Assembly (NCBI GenBank): GCA_034440615.1
Contig: JAOTOM010005111.1
Location: forward strand, 124,001 to 188,000
DNA from: Ashinkailepas kermadecensis
Taxonomy: Eukaryota; Arthropoda; Thecostraca; Neolepadidae
Length of the DNA: 64,000 bases
Reading direction: 5' to 3'
Both the position numbers and the translations under genes were made by a program. The notes beneath the pieces are model-generated. The model was not told where the DNA came from, did not search any database, and saw nothing but the letters and a program-made list of their open reading frames with translations. Shown in pieces: positions 13,445 to 26,090 of this stretch (the stretch's first letter is position 1; the number at the start of each line of letters is the position of its first letter).

Positions 13445-13654
13445 CAGTGGTTCCCAACCGGGGAGAAATTTCCCCCTGGGTGGAAATTTCGGTATTTCAG
13501 GGGGGAAATTTTGATGGGATCCATTACGCATTTGTCTCATTGACGTAAGTGATGTCTTGAGTGACATACAAATATAACTTCAGTTTTTAGGGGGAAACGG
13601 CAGGTTTGGCCAAAGGCGAAAGGGGAAATGGACCAAAAAGGTTGGGAACCACCG
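13445..13654. mobile_element. hAT-type miniature inverted-repeat element
   Basis: 210 bp with terminal inverted repeats CAGTGGTTCCCAACC at 13445-13459 and GGTTGGGAACCACCG at 13640-13654 (one mismatch). The CAGTGGTTC start is typical of hAT non-autonomous elements. The flanks ccctagtg (13437-13444) and ctctagtg (13655-13662) form an 8-bp target duplication with one mismatch, the length expected for hAT. It has no coding capacity. Confidence 0.9.
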
Positions 13655-13662
13655 CTCTAGTG

Positions 13663-15000
13663 GATGTGCAGGTTCCCTGAGAAGTTCCGGTATTCATTTA
13701 GCAGGCATCACACATTGGGTGGGGCTGAAACCTAACCCGGCCTGACCAAACCTGACCTAAAGCCTACCCTAAACCCCTTAATCTGTACGATAATTTTCCC
13801 AAGATGGGGCACAATTTCACAAGTGTCAGACCCCCCCACCCAAGATTGGCACATGGAATACCTGTGGGTCACACCAGACATTGCTCCCCCCCCCAAGACC
13901 GGAACATGGAATACTAGCAGGCTTCATCAAACATCACTTTCCACCCTGCCTACTCCAGGAAGGACATTCTTGGCTGGTATCCTGGCACAGCATGGGCCCC
14001 CTCTCTATGAGGTCACCTCCCCCCCCCCCCTTGACAGCTTTCTGGATCCACTTCTGTGTACAGGACCCACAAGAGATGTGGGCCCCTGGGAGTCAGTGCC
14101 CCAAGCGGTTCAGGCTCCCTGAGAGGTGGGTGTGGGCCCCTAATGGGGCCCATATGAACAACTACCTTGGTAAGGTACCTAGCTCTAGGTGACCAGATAC
14201 CCACTGCCCAACCTAACCTGCAATGCAATTTTGGTGAAATTAATTTGACTGAACATAACTTATGGGTGGAACTCAAATTATTAGTTTCAAATTAAGTAGG
14301 CTAACAATCCAATCTTAGCATGTTAGGTATTAGCCATGACAAATTCCTGGCTATGGATTGGGGGTGGGGGGGGGTGCAGATTGGAGTCAATTTCTCACCC
14401 TTGGTGTGGATTGGTGCATATTTTCACTGTGGGCTGATGTGCCCCAGTGAACCTTGTGCCATACTTTACAGTCTGGACAATAGATAGGTACTTACCTTGG
14501 TACCTAATGTGCCTAGGTACCTTACCAGTGCTTTCCTAAATGGTTCCTACTACGTCTTTTACAGAAAGGCAGTCAAACAATAGTTGTTTTTCAAATCAAT
14601 TTTCTGCCTTCTTACCTTGCAGTCTGCTGGAAACCTGATAGATGGATCACGTTTATGGCAGCCGGGAACCGCACATACACCCATACTTCTGGTTTGCTTC
14701 TCCTAATTTCTAGCGCACTAATGGTAAATATTCCAGCAAACTAGACGTGTCTGAAGTACATTCAACATAATTAAATACGCGCAAACAACATACGCTGCTT
14801 ACAAAATGTACAATAGGCTTTTTAAATATAAAGATTCTGCCCTCCCTAACCCACAAAACATATTGCTTTAGGTTCGCCAAAGAAGGCTGGGTGACCATTG
14901 ACTCTCAGCGCCATCTACATCTTTATCAACTTTCAGACCCCATTGTAGCTGTTGCAGCCGCAGCCGCAGCACCAGCTTTAACGACTTAGACACCAGCCTG
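13663..15000. other. No certain gene; several C or G homopolymer runs
   Basis: It contains poly-C runs near 13832, 13885 and 14021, a G run near 14362, and repeated aacctaac/cctaacct phrases near 13730-13780 and 14205-14220. No supportable exon. Confidence 0.4.
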
Positions 15001-15277
15001 TTCTGAAATCACATTATGCTTTCCACTTCGCAACATCTTGCTTTTTCGCATTGCAGCGCCAACTTCGCAATTTCCCACAGCAGCTTCGCTGGTGGTCTTC
15101 CATCTGTGGCCTGACGCACCAGGTTGATCCCGATTCCCTGCGCCTGCCTGACGAGAACTATGCAGCATTTCTGCCCGCCTCCGCCCTCCAGAGCCCACGT
15201 CGAATGGTTGGACGTGAGCGGCCGTGGTCCGATCCCACGCGCCCCACCAGGCACCGCCCCCTCCACTCCCATGACCG

Positions 15278-15297
15278 GTCACGTGAGGACCACGTGA
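15278..15297. promoter_or_regulatory. Two CACGTG E-boxes
   Basis: CACGTG at 15280-15285 (context GTCACGTGAG) and 15291-15296 (context ACCACGTGAC) lie six bases apart, in a CpG-rich stretch about 9 kb upstream of the REPTOR start codon. The contexts resemble the GTCACGTGAC type bound by MITF/TFEB-like factors. Function is inferred only. Confidence 0.35.
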
Positions 15298-15892
15298 CCA
15301 GCCGGCTATCGACCGGCGCTCAGCGGCCGACCTATTTGTGGAACGGCCCGGACTTCCGCCGGTTCCTCGACGGTTGCCCGTCGACCTTCGGATGACCCCA
15401 CTTCGGGCGTCAGACTTTGGTGGGACCACGTCTCGCGGCCACTCGACCCAAGAACTATCTGGGCTTTCTCAGCGGTCTCTCTGAGCTTTCTCACGTTGGC
15501 CTGTGAACTAAGTTGGCCATGTCATTACCGGGGGATACCACAGATCCGGCTCGGGAATGAAATTTAATTTGCAAATACCTGAAGCTAGGAAGACCTGGTT
15601 TGACGCCAGTGCCTGCTTCCGTGACATGACCTGCGTACACGAGGGCGTACTGGTACTCTATCAAAATATGTTTGTCCGCGAGCCCAAGGATAGCATGATA
15701 TAGTAGAGTAAGTGTGAGTGGCTTGTGATGACATAGTCATCAGTTTGTTTGCAAGAGCAGGTGAGGGGAGAAAGCTGGCTTTAAAAGTGTTCAGGTTCTC
15801 CAGGACTACTACACGTTCACTTTTGGACATGCTTTTCTGCACTCCCCGGTTCCACCAGTGCCACAAGCCGCCTCTCAAGTCGGAAAGCTGAA

Positions 15893-16040
15893 TTGTGGTT
15901 TTACGACGCACTCAGCAGCGGGGGCCAAATGACGTCGCCTGCCTCCCATCCTGGCAGGAAGGGCAGGCATCGCGGGGAACCCTCTGGCGCGCCAGACGCT
16001 CAACTTAGCCACCGAGCTACCGACGCCCCCGTCGGAAAGC
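15893..16040 (-). mobile_element. tRNA-derived SINE, family C, copy 1
   Basis: Read on the minus strand it starts ggcgtcggtagctcggtggctaag (an A-box-like tRNA head), passes a degraded B box, and continues into gcctgcccttcctgccagg and a tgagtgcgtcgtaaaacca tail. It matches the copies at 18394 and 61214. Confidence 0.7.
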
Positions 16041-16123
16041 GTTGTGGGTATCACCGGGGATTTCCTAGCACCTGGAATCCACCACTCCCACCGCTCAGTG
16101 GGATCGTGGACGGCCTGGATCAG

Positions 16124-16360
16124 TGACGTCAGCCCCGGTTTTCGGCACCAGCTCAGCTGCTCCGTATAGTAGCGGACGAGGATGTTGACGTCATCGCGCC
16201 ACCACGTGCCTGGTTTTGCCGGGACAGCTCACGAGCCGTCACGACTCGACGCTGCCGATGGCCGCCGCTGCAGGCTTTTCGCCAAGGTCATCCGTTGTTT
16301 TGGTGAGGCGGGGCGGGGCCTGGACGCCTGACGTCACGTGGGCGGAGTCTGGTGACGTCA
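16124..16360. promoter_or_regulatory. Cluster of four CREB-type palindromes
   Basis: Perfect TGACGTCA sites occur at 16124-16131, 16186-16193, 16329-16336 and 16353-16360. A CACGTG at 16335-16340 overlaps the third site, and a near-match AGACGTCA lies at 16501-16508. The stretch is CpG-rich, unlike its flanks, and lies upstream of REPTOR in the same orientation. It is a candidate promoter or enhancer bound by bZIP factors. No transcription start can be proved from the sequence. Confidence 0.45.
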
Positions 16361-16639
16361 CACATTGATCGCCGGCGGCTCGACCGGTCCGGAGCGAACC
16401 TGGCCGAGCGGCGGCCGCAGCCACTATGGAATGTTATTGTTTTCGTTGGAAGAGGCGTGTGGACGGAGTTAGGAAATTTATACTCGCGACCAATTCCCGG
16501 AGACGTCACAGGGCGCGGAATAATCCTGAGTCAGTTTTGATTCACGGCCTCCACAATTGTTCTTCTGTCCGTGTAAATGATCTGCAATATGGTGATCGGC
16601 ACGTACATTACATCTTGGACGGTTAATTGGTCTCAGTGT

Positions 16640-17285
16640 GATTTGGCTTACCTTTTATTTTGTCTGGAAGTGACTCGGATCAAAGGTGGTATTCCTTTTA
16701 CAGGGAGTCGAGGATGATGGCGATTCACTCAGAATTTGCGCATGAATCGGATCGCCCATGATTTTCAAGATCATCCACGATTGCACAAACCCCGAATCGA
16801 ATCTAGTCATATCAATTTAACATCTTTTACCATGCACTGGTCTCCTTGGATAGATGATACATCGAGACATACTACATTCAACGCAGAAGTGCTCGTATAG
16901 ACACCCATGTGTACAATTCAGTGACCACGTCCTGGAACGTCGCGTCGAGTGTCCGCAAATGAAGCCAGGTCATGCTGTCGCAGGACGCGTAGTCGCAGGA
17001 CATGGTACCTACCATGCGTATATAGGATGGCGCATAGGTGGAGACTGCATAATTATTGGTGTTGCCAGCGTAGGTAGAGGCTTCGTAGATTCAGTGATGT
17101 TGTGAACTTGTGATTCATTCATATTGCTTCCATGTAGCGGAGTACACCGAATGCTAAATAGTGAAAAGTGTTAGTGTGCTGATGTTGCATTGGCAGAACC
17201 AAATACATAGGCATTTCCATCAATGAAGAGGTCCTATTGTATTCTGATATATTGAACAACATTTGTCTCTTTCTTTAAAACGAAT
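16640..17285. other. No recognisable feature
   Basis: Unique-looking sequence with no convincing exon or repeat. Confidence 0.5.
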
Positions 17286-17289
17286 TTGG

Positions 17290-17760
17290 TGCCCTCTCCA
17301 GCCATTTGTTGGGCTCAGAGGAAAATTTGTGGACTCCCAGCTCGATTTTTTGGGGGATTCTGCTTGATTGTAGTGGGCCCGGGCGCAATATTTTTGGAGC
17401 CCCGACTGGAATTTTCTGGACCCAGCATTATGTTTGGGAGTTCCGGCGCGATTTTTAAAAGGAACTCTTGATTGTTTCGGAGCCAGGGGCGCTATTCCGT
17501 GTCCCGGCGTCAATTTGGTGGTCCCTGGTTCCGTTTTGCGTGCCCGGGTCGCAATATTTTGGGGCCCCTGCGCAAATTGTGTAGCCCTGACCCGATTATT
17601 TCGGAGCCTGGGCACTTGTTTTTTTTCGTGGGGGGGGGGGGGTCCTACGCGATGTTTTAAAGCAGTTGGCGCGATTTGTGACGCCGGAGGTATTTTTTCC
17701 AGGATCTGGTACGATTTCTTGGGCACCACGGCGATTTTTTTTGGGGTGGGCGCAAATCGT
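17290..17760. repeat. Second block of the decayed T-rich/GC-rich tract
   Basis: Same unit style as 1381-3970: GC blocks such as gggcccgggcgca alternate with T runs and GGG. It includes a run of ten or more G near 17632. Confidence 0.7.
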
Positions 17761-18390
17761 ATAGTGGTACAACCTCATTCTACCAAAGTTAAAAACGGCA
17801 TCATCTGACCTATCTGAAACCATGTTTGTCGGCCATAGAATCTACCCATCACTGTTGTATGTACAATAATTCGGCTAGAGATACTTAGCTTATCTTCTGA
17901 AGGCTGTTTGCAGTTTACTGGTTTAGCATTTGGCCACAAATATAAAGTAAGATAAATTGATCATATGGGGAACGTATTCCTCCCCGAACGAATTATCATG
18001 AACATGTTCGTGTTTGGCCAGTCATAAAAGACCGTGATTCAGTCAATATTACTGATTGAAACTTCATCAGAAATTTCCAATTTTGCTTTCTTTTGTATCT
18101 TAAGATGCGCCCATACACGGTGGTAATCGTAGTATCTTTGGATTCATAGGTACACATTTAGATAGCTTTTACTACTAACTGTTAATTGCAATCCCTAAAG
18201 CACCAGCATCCTGAATCTTAATTAGTAAAAAATAGCAGACTGAATCTTAATAGATAATTAGTAAAAAAAACAAAAAAAAAAACAACCCTCTCCATGTACT
18301 TGCATATCGAAATCGGTGACACTCCCTTGGCTCCCGCCATGGGGGGAGGCTCCGAGACCCAGAGCCACAGGTTCTGCCGCCAGTATGCAT
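17761..18390. other. No recognisable feature
   Basis: AT-rich unique sequence with an A-rich stretch near 18260-18285. No gene seen. Confidence 0.5.
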
Positions 18391-18393
18391 TGT

Positions 18394-18570
18394 GGAGCGT
18401 CGGTGGCTCAGTGGCTAAGATGAGTGTCTGACATGACAGAGGTACAGGTTCGTTTGCCCGCGGTGCCTGCCCTTCCTGCCAGGGTGAGAGGCAGGCGACG
18501 CTATGTGGCCTCAGCTGCCGAGTGCGTCGTAAATCCACGACCAACCGATGTGCATGGCAACGCCAATATT
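18394..18570 (+). mobile_element. tRNA-derived SINE, family C, copy 2
   Basis: The head gcgtcggtggctcagtggctaag is A-box-like. A B-box-like ggttcgtttgcc follows, then the shared body gcctgcccttcctgccagg and a cgtcgtaaatccacgacc tail. It matches the inverse of 15893-16040 and the copy at 61214. Confidence 0.75.
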
Positions 18571-18939
18571 TCGGTTGGTGTTGCACCGGCAATACCAAAA
18601 GCACAAGAGAGTCCACCCCTGACCAAGCGTGATGCGCAATGGCTTGCAGAAGCCAGTAAATTACATTGTCACCCATACAATCTACGCTGACCACGAACCC
18701 AGAGAGCAGCAATGCAGGGTTACGTCATGACGTCCGTGCCGTGTCATGTGCCTGTAACTGATATTGACCTCGCTCTCCACCTCAGGCTGACGTCTGAGAC
18801 TCCAGGCTCTGTCGGCTGACCGGATCGAACGCCGACGCCAGTGGCCGTGACCCGGCTGACCAGAGCGCGGCCGTCGAGGTCACCGGTGTGGAGCGGTGGA
18901 CGGCCGGCGCCGACGCCGTCCTGGACAGCGTGCCACCGC

Positions 18940-19075
18940 CCACCGACACGGCCGACTCACTTCCGCAGACCGGCTCGCTGGTGAGCAGGAGGCGCACCCA
19001 GCACACACCGCACGGCCGACTCACGCTCGCTGGTGAGCAGAGGCGCACCCAGCACACGCCGCGCGGCCGAAATGT
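18940..19075. repeat. ~55-bp tandem duplication
   Basis: Two near-identical copies containing ctggtgagcaggaggcgcac and accgcacggccgactcac, in GC-rich sequence. Confidence 0.75.
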
Positions 19076-19079
19076 TAAA

Positions 19080-20630
19080 CCCATAACAACGTGAAACGTG
19101 AAACCCATAGCAAATTAGCAGAACGGAACATAAATATCAAAATACAGTTCGCAATAGAGTTAATTATGACCATCATTATGTCACATATGAGCTGGTATTC
19201 AACACGCATGTCAGGATCTAAATTCAGACTTGTCCAATTAGTGTCAAAATTCCGATTGGAAGATGTTCTAACACCAGCTTACCTTTTTTTGACAAGACTT
19301 GGCTATATTTAGACATATGAAATATGCCATACCTTACAATATTGTTCCTGACCTGGGACTATCTTGACCAAAATGTAATGCCAATTGGCATGATGAATCT
19401 GACTAACGGGAAAGATACACCATTTAAATGGTGAATTGATGGGCTATATGTGGACCTTAGGTGCCTACCTACGTACATTGCACAGAAATCCAACCTTAAA
19501 GCAATGGTGCCCCGGTCTCTCCGTTCCGCCGCCTATGAAACAGATTAAAAAGGATATAAAGTGAAAAGTGCACCATCATACCACTCACAAGATATGTATA
19601 GAACGGTTTCCGATAGCTAATGACCAATTTTAATTTCATGGGTACTGGTTTGGATGGGTACTCGCTGTACGATATAACTTGATGACTGCAAAGCGACCTT
19701 GCTTGCTCAGGTAGAACTAAACAAATAGTTGGCTGGAGTTAAGTCTTGATTGAAGTCAATTTTCTTGGACCATGTCTTGGTTTCCACAAATATGATGGAA
19801 GAAACTATATATACATAGCAATAATGCGATGTACGATACGATACATATAACGATAACGAACGATAAATATGAAAAACACGTGTGCCTTACGTATTGTATA
19901 AAACCTCTGCGTTTCAGAATACTTGGCTTAGCACTAAGAAGTAGAACTAATCACATAGAAAATTGTTCGATCCAGGTAGTGGGCCCACTCGGACCCAATC
20001 AAGCTTTCCAGATTTCTGGAGCTGGGGGGGGGTCCTGACCCCGCCAACTCCCCCGGTGTTTCCGTCCATGTGCGAGAGGCTCTTCGGCGCGCGTGTTGAA
20101 TTGGCATAATATGCCCTCCCCGAAGTATGTTTCATACAGCGGCTCCCGTGCCTATCTCAGTCCAACAATGAGATTCATAGCACTTTATTGCGCTGGTAGG
20201 TTCAGTGCAGTGTGTCCAAATTAATTTTCAGTTGTGCGTCAGATGTGAATACAACTAGTTTACGCCTAATTTCCAATGGTTAAGCGTCAGACCGATTGGA
20301 TGGGGAATCAATGATTGAGGGGGCCAGTGGCCCCTTGGCGTATGCAGTGACACCCCTGGTCTTGACACCAAATATGCAACTAAGACTGGAACATGCATAT
20401 CCTATTACTTGCACAACATTAGATAATACATTTTCATGTCTGTGTAATGCCAAGCAGAACTATACAAATATGCGACTGAGACGAATTCATGTCATCCACA
20501 TTTTGCATAACATGAACCTCTGGAATGAAACTTTTATGAGGTTTCGAAGATGGAAATAAAACAATTACCGCATCAGATATCCATACTATTCTAGTTAAGT
20601 GACATTTTCCACCAATATCTCTGAATTTAG
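19080..20630. other. No recognisable gene
   Basis: AT-rich sequence with a G run near 20025 and a gggggccagtggcccctt palindrome-like phrase near 20320. No supportable exon. Confidence 0.5.
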
Positions 20631-20636
20631 TCTCAA

Positions 20637-20905
20637 TGGCTCAAGGGACACGGATGGGCCCTGGACTCAATGGTTCAAGGGACAGGGACGGGCCTTAGAC
20701 ATCAATGCTCAAGGGACAGGGATGGGTCTTAGACACCAATGCTCAAGGGGCAGGGATGGGCCTTAGACACCAATGGCTCAAGGGACAGGGACGGACCTTA
20801 GACACCAATGATGAAGGGGCAGGGACGGGCCTTAAACACCAATGCTCAAGGGACAGAGACGGGCCTTAGACAAAATGGCTTGAGGGACAGGGATGGGCCT
20901 TAGCA
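20637..20905. repeat. Minisatellite, ~36-bp unit, ~7-8 copies
   Basis: The unit is caatgctcaagggacaggg followed by atgggccttagacac, with copy-to-copy variation (gatggg/gacggg, ggctcaa/gctcaa). Confidence 0.9.
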
Positions 20906-23900
20906 GGTCTTCTACGTGCTGTAATGTTCAGCACGTCGAAGCGTGGGGAAGAGCATCAGATGTGTCCAAAATTGGTCGACTTGGTCTCTCCGCCTCGACT
21001 ATGTTATTATCTGGTGATTGTATTCGTTGGCGGTTGTGTGCCGCAGTTTACATCGGTAAGATCGGCTGCCTCCCTGGTCGGCTACGGCAGTCGGCGGCCG
21101 TACGCTTGGGCCCGTTACAGCAACATTCAGTCACTCATGGCACGCGGTCGGCACGTGCAATCAAACCACAGGCGGCGGGAAACCAGCAGCTGTTGGCGGC
21201 GCGCCGTCCCCGCCACTCCAGTGTAAAATTGGCGCCCAGCCGCCCCGCCACACCTCGCCATCACGTGTTTGGCGGGAACTCACGGCGCGGCGACCTTGTA
21301 ATGGGCCCACAGCCCGCATGGCGTGCCTGGCGCGCGCAGCGTGCGGCTGGCCGGCGTGTCGCGGCGGACTCGGCGCGCCCGCCGTCACGTGGTCGGCGCC
21401 CAAGGTCACCGGCCGCTCCCGCCACACCGAGTATCGCGCGCGCTCCGGCCGCGTGGCAGGCGCGGTCGTCGACCTCGGCCGATGGCGTGACGCCGACCAT
21501 GTTGATCTGCAGTTGTGGAGTCGGCGCCCAGGTTGTAGCGCGGCCGGTACTGTAGCGCAGCGCGTGCTGTAGCGCGGTCGCGCTCGGCACCAGCGGACAG
21601 CCACGGCAAGACACCTTTCGATGGTTTCAGCGGGGCGCACCACGCTGGTCCATTGTTCTGTTTGGCTACGTGGTCTCCCCTGACATCGTACTCGCAGAAA
21701 TTTTCACGTAGGTGGTCTTTCGCAGATGGGTGGGGCCCGGGCACGGAGGTGAATCACGCACCGCCATCGGTACCCAAACAATTCGGCGTAGCCAAAGCTG
21801 GTTTACAATCAAGGTCATGTGACCTAGCACAGTCCTTATGTCACCTAATGTCCAAGCACTCAATCCAAGGCGTTTGCGTGGAGAACATGTGCTGGGAATA
21901 TCAGGTGGTGTTCCTGGCTCGCGAGTTGACAACCGATATATATTTTTGACAGTCGACTGTAATGCGCGCCGGAGAGCCTCTCGCATAACGCAAGTCGGTG
22001 GATCCCCGAAGATCTTGGAAAGTACTGGAGCTAGAAACACACAATTTGGAGGGGGATTACGGCTGAAGTGCAATACAAATGCTGTAGTACAAGTTTGATG
22101 ACCCAAGGTCAATTACCTTCAGGGTCAAATGAAGTCCACATCGGCCGACACGTCGCACCTCCGAAGCCTTCCACCTTGAACGCTAGGCATCCTGGCGGCC
22201 GATCGGTCTACTGCACCACCGCAGTGACTATATTTGTCAACGGATCACACAAAAGTTGTATGGGCTTCGCTCATCAATTTGCAACACGGTCACAAGGTTT
22301 CATTACGATATCCTCCGTTTGTCAAATATCGTCGAGCAACAGGAGGGGTGGGCGGATTCCGCCTCCATCCGGTGCGCATGTTAAGAGGGAGCGTTTGTCA
22401 GCTTGTCGGGTCGCCTTCGGTGCATGCCTGCGGTGGTGCCCCGGTGGCCGCCTTACGCCGGAAGCGGTGCCACCTCAGCGCGCCCGTGCACGGCTGCCAG
22501 GTGACGGAACACCATTGTTGGCTCAACGCTCGCGCTAGAGGTGGCGTAGTCCGAAGCTGCCGGGAGTGATGTAATGTCTGCTGCTGGTCCGGGTGATGTA
22601 ATGTCTGCTGCTGGTGTTTCCGATGCGCCGCTGACGCAACTGACACCTGTCGGCTCGCGCGGTGAGTTTCAATGGGTGCTTGTCACCAGGATCATATTGC
22701 TAAGCTGAGCTTATTGTGTGAGCTTATTGCTCCACCATTCGGTCCAAGTTCAACGGCGGAATTTTGAAGGAGAGTTTAACGTGCCGTGAATACACCGACA
22801 CGGCCGCCCCCGTAGCTCGTCCCCGGCCTTTTCGGGCCAGTTGCCAAGTGATTCTCCCAGCCGGGGGATAAATACGAACGCGTGAAGGCGACTCGAACCA
22901 TGTCTTACCAGAGAAAGGAAGACCAGTGCAGGCCAGCGCTCAAATCAACTGAGCTTCCCGGTCGGCGTGCACCCTCCACCTGCCGGGGAGGGTTGCATTC
23001 GAGCATACCGAACAGGCGCTTTTTCGTCTCAAATGCGCGCATTTTTATCTAAAAGGAGCGACTTTGACTACAAAAATCCGTTGAGCCAGGGAAGGAGGAG
23101 GATGCACACTCGAGCCTTCCTGAGGGGCGCCACCTTTCCATGTGGGGCATGCCCCCAGTGCCCCCTCTGTATCCGCCTCTGGATGAAATTGAGTTTCCAA
23201 TTGCTTGAGTTTATCTCCCGGAGCATATTTCGAGGTATTTTCGTCAGGGTGGGAAACAAATGTGCTCAAAAGTGGAGAACTTGGTCGGGGTCGACGAATT
23301 TGCCGCCAAAACTGATGAAAGGTGCGAATGTTTAAATGTTTAAATATAAGTATATAATATATTTAATTTAATTTAATTATGTCTAATGATTTAATGATTT
23401 AATGATAATTTAATTATTTACTCATATAAACATTAAACATAGGTAGCCCCCCCCCCATTTAACATGTTAAATGTGAAATGTTTAAATGATATAACTGATG
23501 TCAAAACTGATGTCATGTTAAAAATGATGGGGCCTTGCCCCATCACTTTGTCAGTGTCGCCCCTGATGATGACTGGTTGTGCGAACTTTGTCATCCATGA
23601 CTGGTGGTCGGGAACTCTGTTGAAACTAAACGCCTTTGTGTCATTGTTGTGCTGCATGTAACCGTACGTTCTATTCATCTGTTTAGGTGATATCGAGAAA
23701 CGCAGTGCACAGTGTTGTATTCAGGGCTGTCGTTTTGTATACTTCTGATGTGGCAAGTGTTCCCTCAATGTTGGCTACCCTCCAATAATTACAACTTTTA
23801 ACAAGGGACCCTATGAATTTGCCCCCCCACACTCATTTGGGCCGGCTCATGGGCCGACCGACGTTGGACGCGATTATGTTTTGTTTCCAATTCGGTCGAC

Positions 23901-24446
23901 TTTGGACGTGATTAGGTTATGTTTCCACTTGGTCGCTAGTAGAGCACAATTGCGGCAGATTTGCACTTTTGTCCGCCATAGCTCCAGATCAACGATGATG
24001 CTCGTGGGAAGCTTGAAAGCTCTGTTAGAATTGCAGATTCATGGTTTGACTGCGTCGCTTGTCCAACCAGGGAAGCGGTCGAATGCATGGCTAGAAAATA
24101 GAGGGTTACTGGATTTTTGCCATCCAGAACAGTATCCAATTCAAGAAGTGATCCTGTCATTTTTCTAATTTGGAGGTTGAATGGTGCTGTTTGAGATGGA
24201 ACTCCTCTGTGACAAAGTTCTCTTGATTCACTGATAGGTGCAAACTGGCATTCTGATGCCACATGTTTGAAGATAAACATCGTCGCAATATTCGATGACC
24301 CACAAATTCTCCCCCACATCCGGAATCACAAAGTACAACTCCAGCCCTGGTCGAATGTCACACCGTTACGCTCAGCCGTTGTCTGCCGTCAGGTTGAGCT
24401 GGCACCTGGCAGCCTGGGTGCGCCTCCGGCCGGCAGCGGAGCCGCC
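20906..24446. other. CpG-rich stretches, no proven exon
   Basis: 20.9-21.7 kb and 22.4-23.0 kb are GC-rich and may hold untranslated upstream parts of REPTOR. A TATA-like gataaata at about 22867 is followed about 30 bases later by cgaaccatgtct, but no homology or splice junction supports an exon. A decayed repeat lies at about 22960-23170, and AT-rich repeats of atttaatgattta at 23340-23410. Confidence 0.3.
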
Positions 24447-25248
24447 ATGGAGCCGGACCAGCCGATGGACGGCGGCGGCGACGACGGCGGCCAGGCGTGC
24501 ACGGCCGGCGTGCCGATCCCCGGCCGGCCGCAGCCCGCCTGGCCCTTCTCGCGGCCCGAGTTCACCGAGCGGCGCGGCGAGCGCGCCGACGCCGAGCCGG
24601 GCTCGTCGGCGGGCGCCGGCTGGCCGCCGGCCGACTACGGCTCCAGCCCGAGCGGCGCCGGCGCCGGCGGCTGGCACGTCGGCAGCCACGAGCCGGAGCT
24701 GGCGCGCAACCTGGCCGACATCCAGATCGACGACATCTTCGAGGACGTGGACGTGGCCGACCTGATCGCCGGCCCGCTGCGCGAGCCCACGCTCACCGAG
24801 CTCAGCGCCGGCGACGAGCTGGACCTGGACGAGCTGGCGCTCGACTTCGACGGCGACGGCGGCCTGCTGCAGGCGCCGGCCATCAAGCGGGAGCCTCTGG
24901 AGGCGTCGGCGCGCGCCGACTGGCCGGGCGCCTTCTCGTCGTCGATCCCGGCGTCGTTCGCGCCGCTGTCGCGGCTGCCGCTGGTCGGCCAGCACGACCC
25001 GATGCTGCCCAGCTTCCCGGCGCAGCCGCGCCGGCCGGGCACCACGTCCGGCGGCCGGCTGACGCTGCAGGCGCTGCTGGCGCAGCCGGCGGCGTCGGGC
25101 CGGCCGGCCGGCGGCGCGCTGCCCGGCCGCCTGTGCAGCTCGGTGCCGTGCGACAGCGTGCTGGAGCAGCGCGCCGCCCGCCTCACGCCGCTGTCGGCCG
25201 TCGGCAGGGTGGACGAGATGCGCGGCTCCAACTCGTCCGTGTCGACAG
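24447..25248 (+). CDS. REPTOR: REPTOR/CREBRF-like factor, coding exon 1
   Basis: Residues 1-267. The ATG has a good context (gccgccATGg) and is the first supported start. The same frame stays open upstream to 24267, so a further 5' coding exon spliced to the acceptor-like ccgtcag near 24390 cannot be excluded. The segment is low in complexity and rich in Gly, Ala, Pro and acidic residues. It has an acidic, partly hydrophobic patch, LADIQIDDIFEDVDVADLI, at about 89-107, which is a plausible activation region, and an acidic DELDLDELALDFD stretch further on. Coding GC is very high compared with the introns. The exon ends in the middle of a Gly codon (phase 1) before GTGGGC. No close N-terminal homology is expected, since this half diverges fast in the family. 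Confidence 0.8.
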
Positions 25249-26090
25249 GTGGGCGGCCGTCTCGCGCCACGACGCGATTGCGATTTGATGCGTCTGAGTG
25301 TACTGGTGTGTCAACTTCTGCTGAAGCCATTCGATGCCTGCTGTCTGGGGGTAGTGGCCAGGAAGAAACGATCTAACATTGGGACTGGTCTGCTACAGTC
25401 CAGTCCTCCAGAGTATAGGTTGTTTCGGGACTTTTGCCATCTGGAACATTATACTCGGTGGAAAATTATCTACTCCCTTCTCTCGCTGGGAGTCTGAATG
25501 GTGCGGCTGGACAATGACCGCAAGCTTACTGTGTCCTGGTAAAATGTAAACTCACTGGAAGTGGAAAAGGGAGTTTCTAATGTCACAACCGAAAGGAACA
25601 TGATCGAATTTGAAGCACAATTTCAGTCACTAAATTCAGGAATCCAAAATATGAATCCAGCCCTGATGGAATATTCTGCAGTCATAAGACTGTTCACAAT
25701 TGTCCTGGTGCCTACGATTTCACGCTGTACCTTTGCCATAACCTCAAGTTAGTCCGTGTTCATAGCTCTATCTGCATCCACGTCTATAGGCGAGCATGAG
25801 CATCTCTGTGTTTATGGTCTCTGTTCACAAGTAAAGCTGTGATGATGATAATGATGCATTTTAATTTAGGGCCTCGTCGACTATCAGGGTAATTTTGCGC
25901 CCAAGTAAATTTGTGTTCTCGGACTCGCACGCAAGACAGAATTTCATATCGAATATCGAATCCGAATCGAGTAGAGTTGGCACCGACGGCCTGCCGTCGG
26001 TGCATGTGTTGATTGGCGGTGAGCTTGCGTGCGGTGCTGTGGGTGGCGCTGTGCGGCAGTGGCGCTGACGCGTTGCCATCTCACCGCCAG
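25249..26090 (+). other. REPTOR intron 1; partial repeat
   Basis: About 25424-25510 resembles about 24110-24200 just before exon 1 (shared phrases cttttgccatctggaac and gaatggtgc), so a dispersed repeat flanks the exon on both sides. Nothing else is recognisable. Confidence 0.4.

Noticed and set aside
24497..25330. Alternative-frame and antisense ORFs over REPTOR exon 1
   Set aside because: They are shadows of a very GC-rich coding exon; only the ATG frame at 24447 joins the conserved downstream exons in phase.
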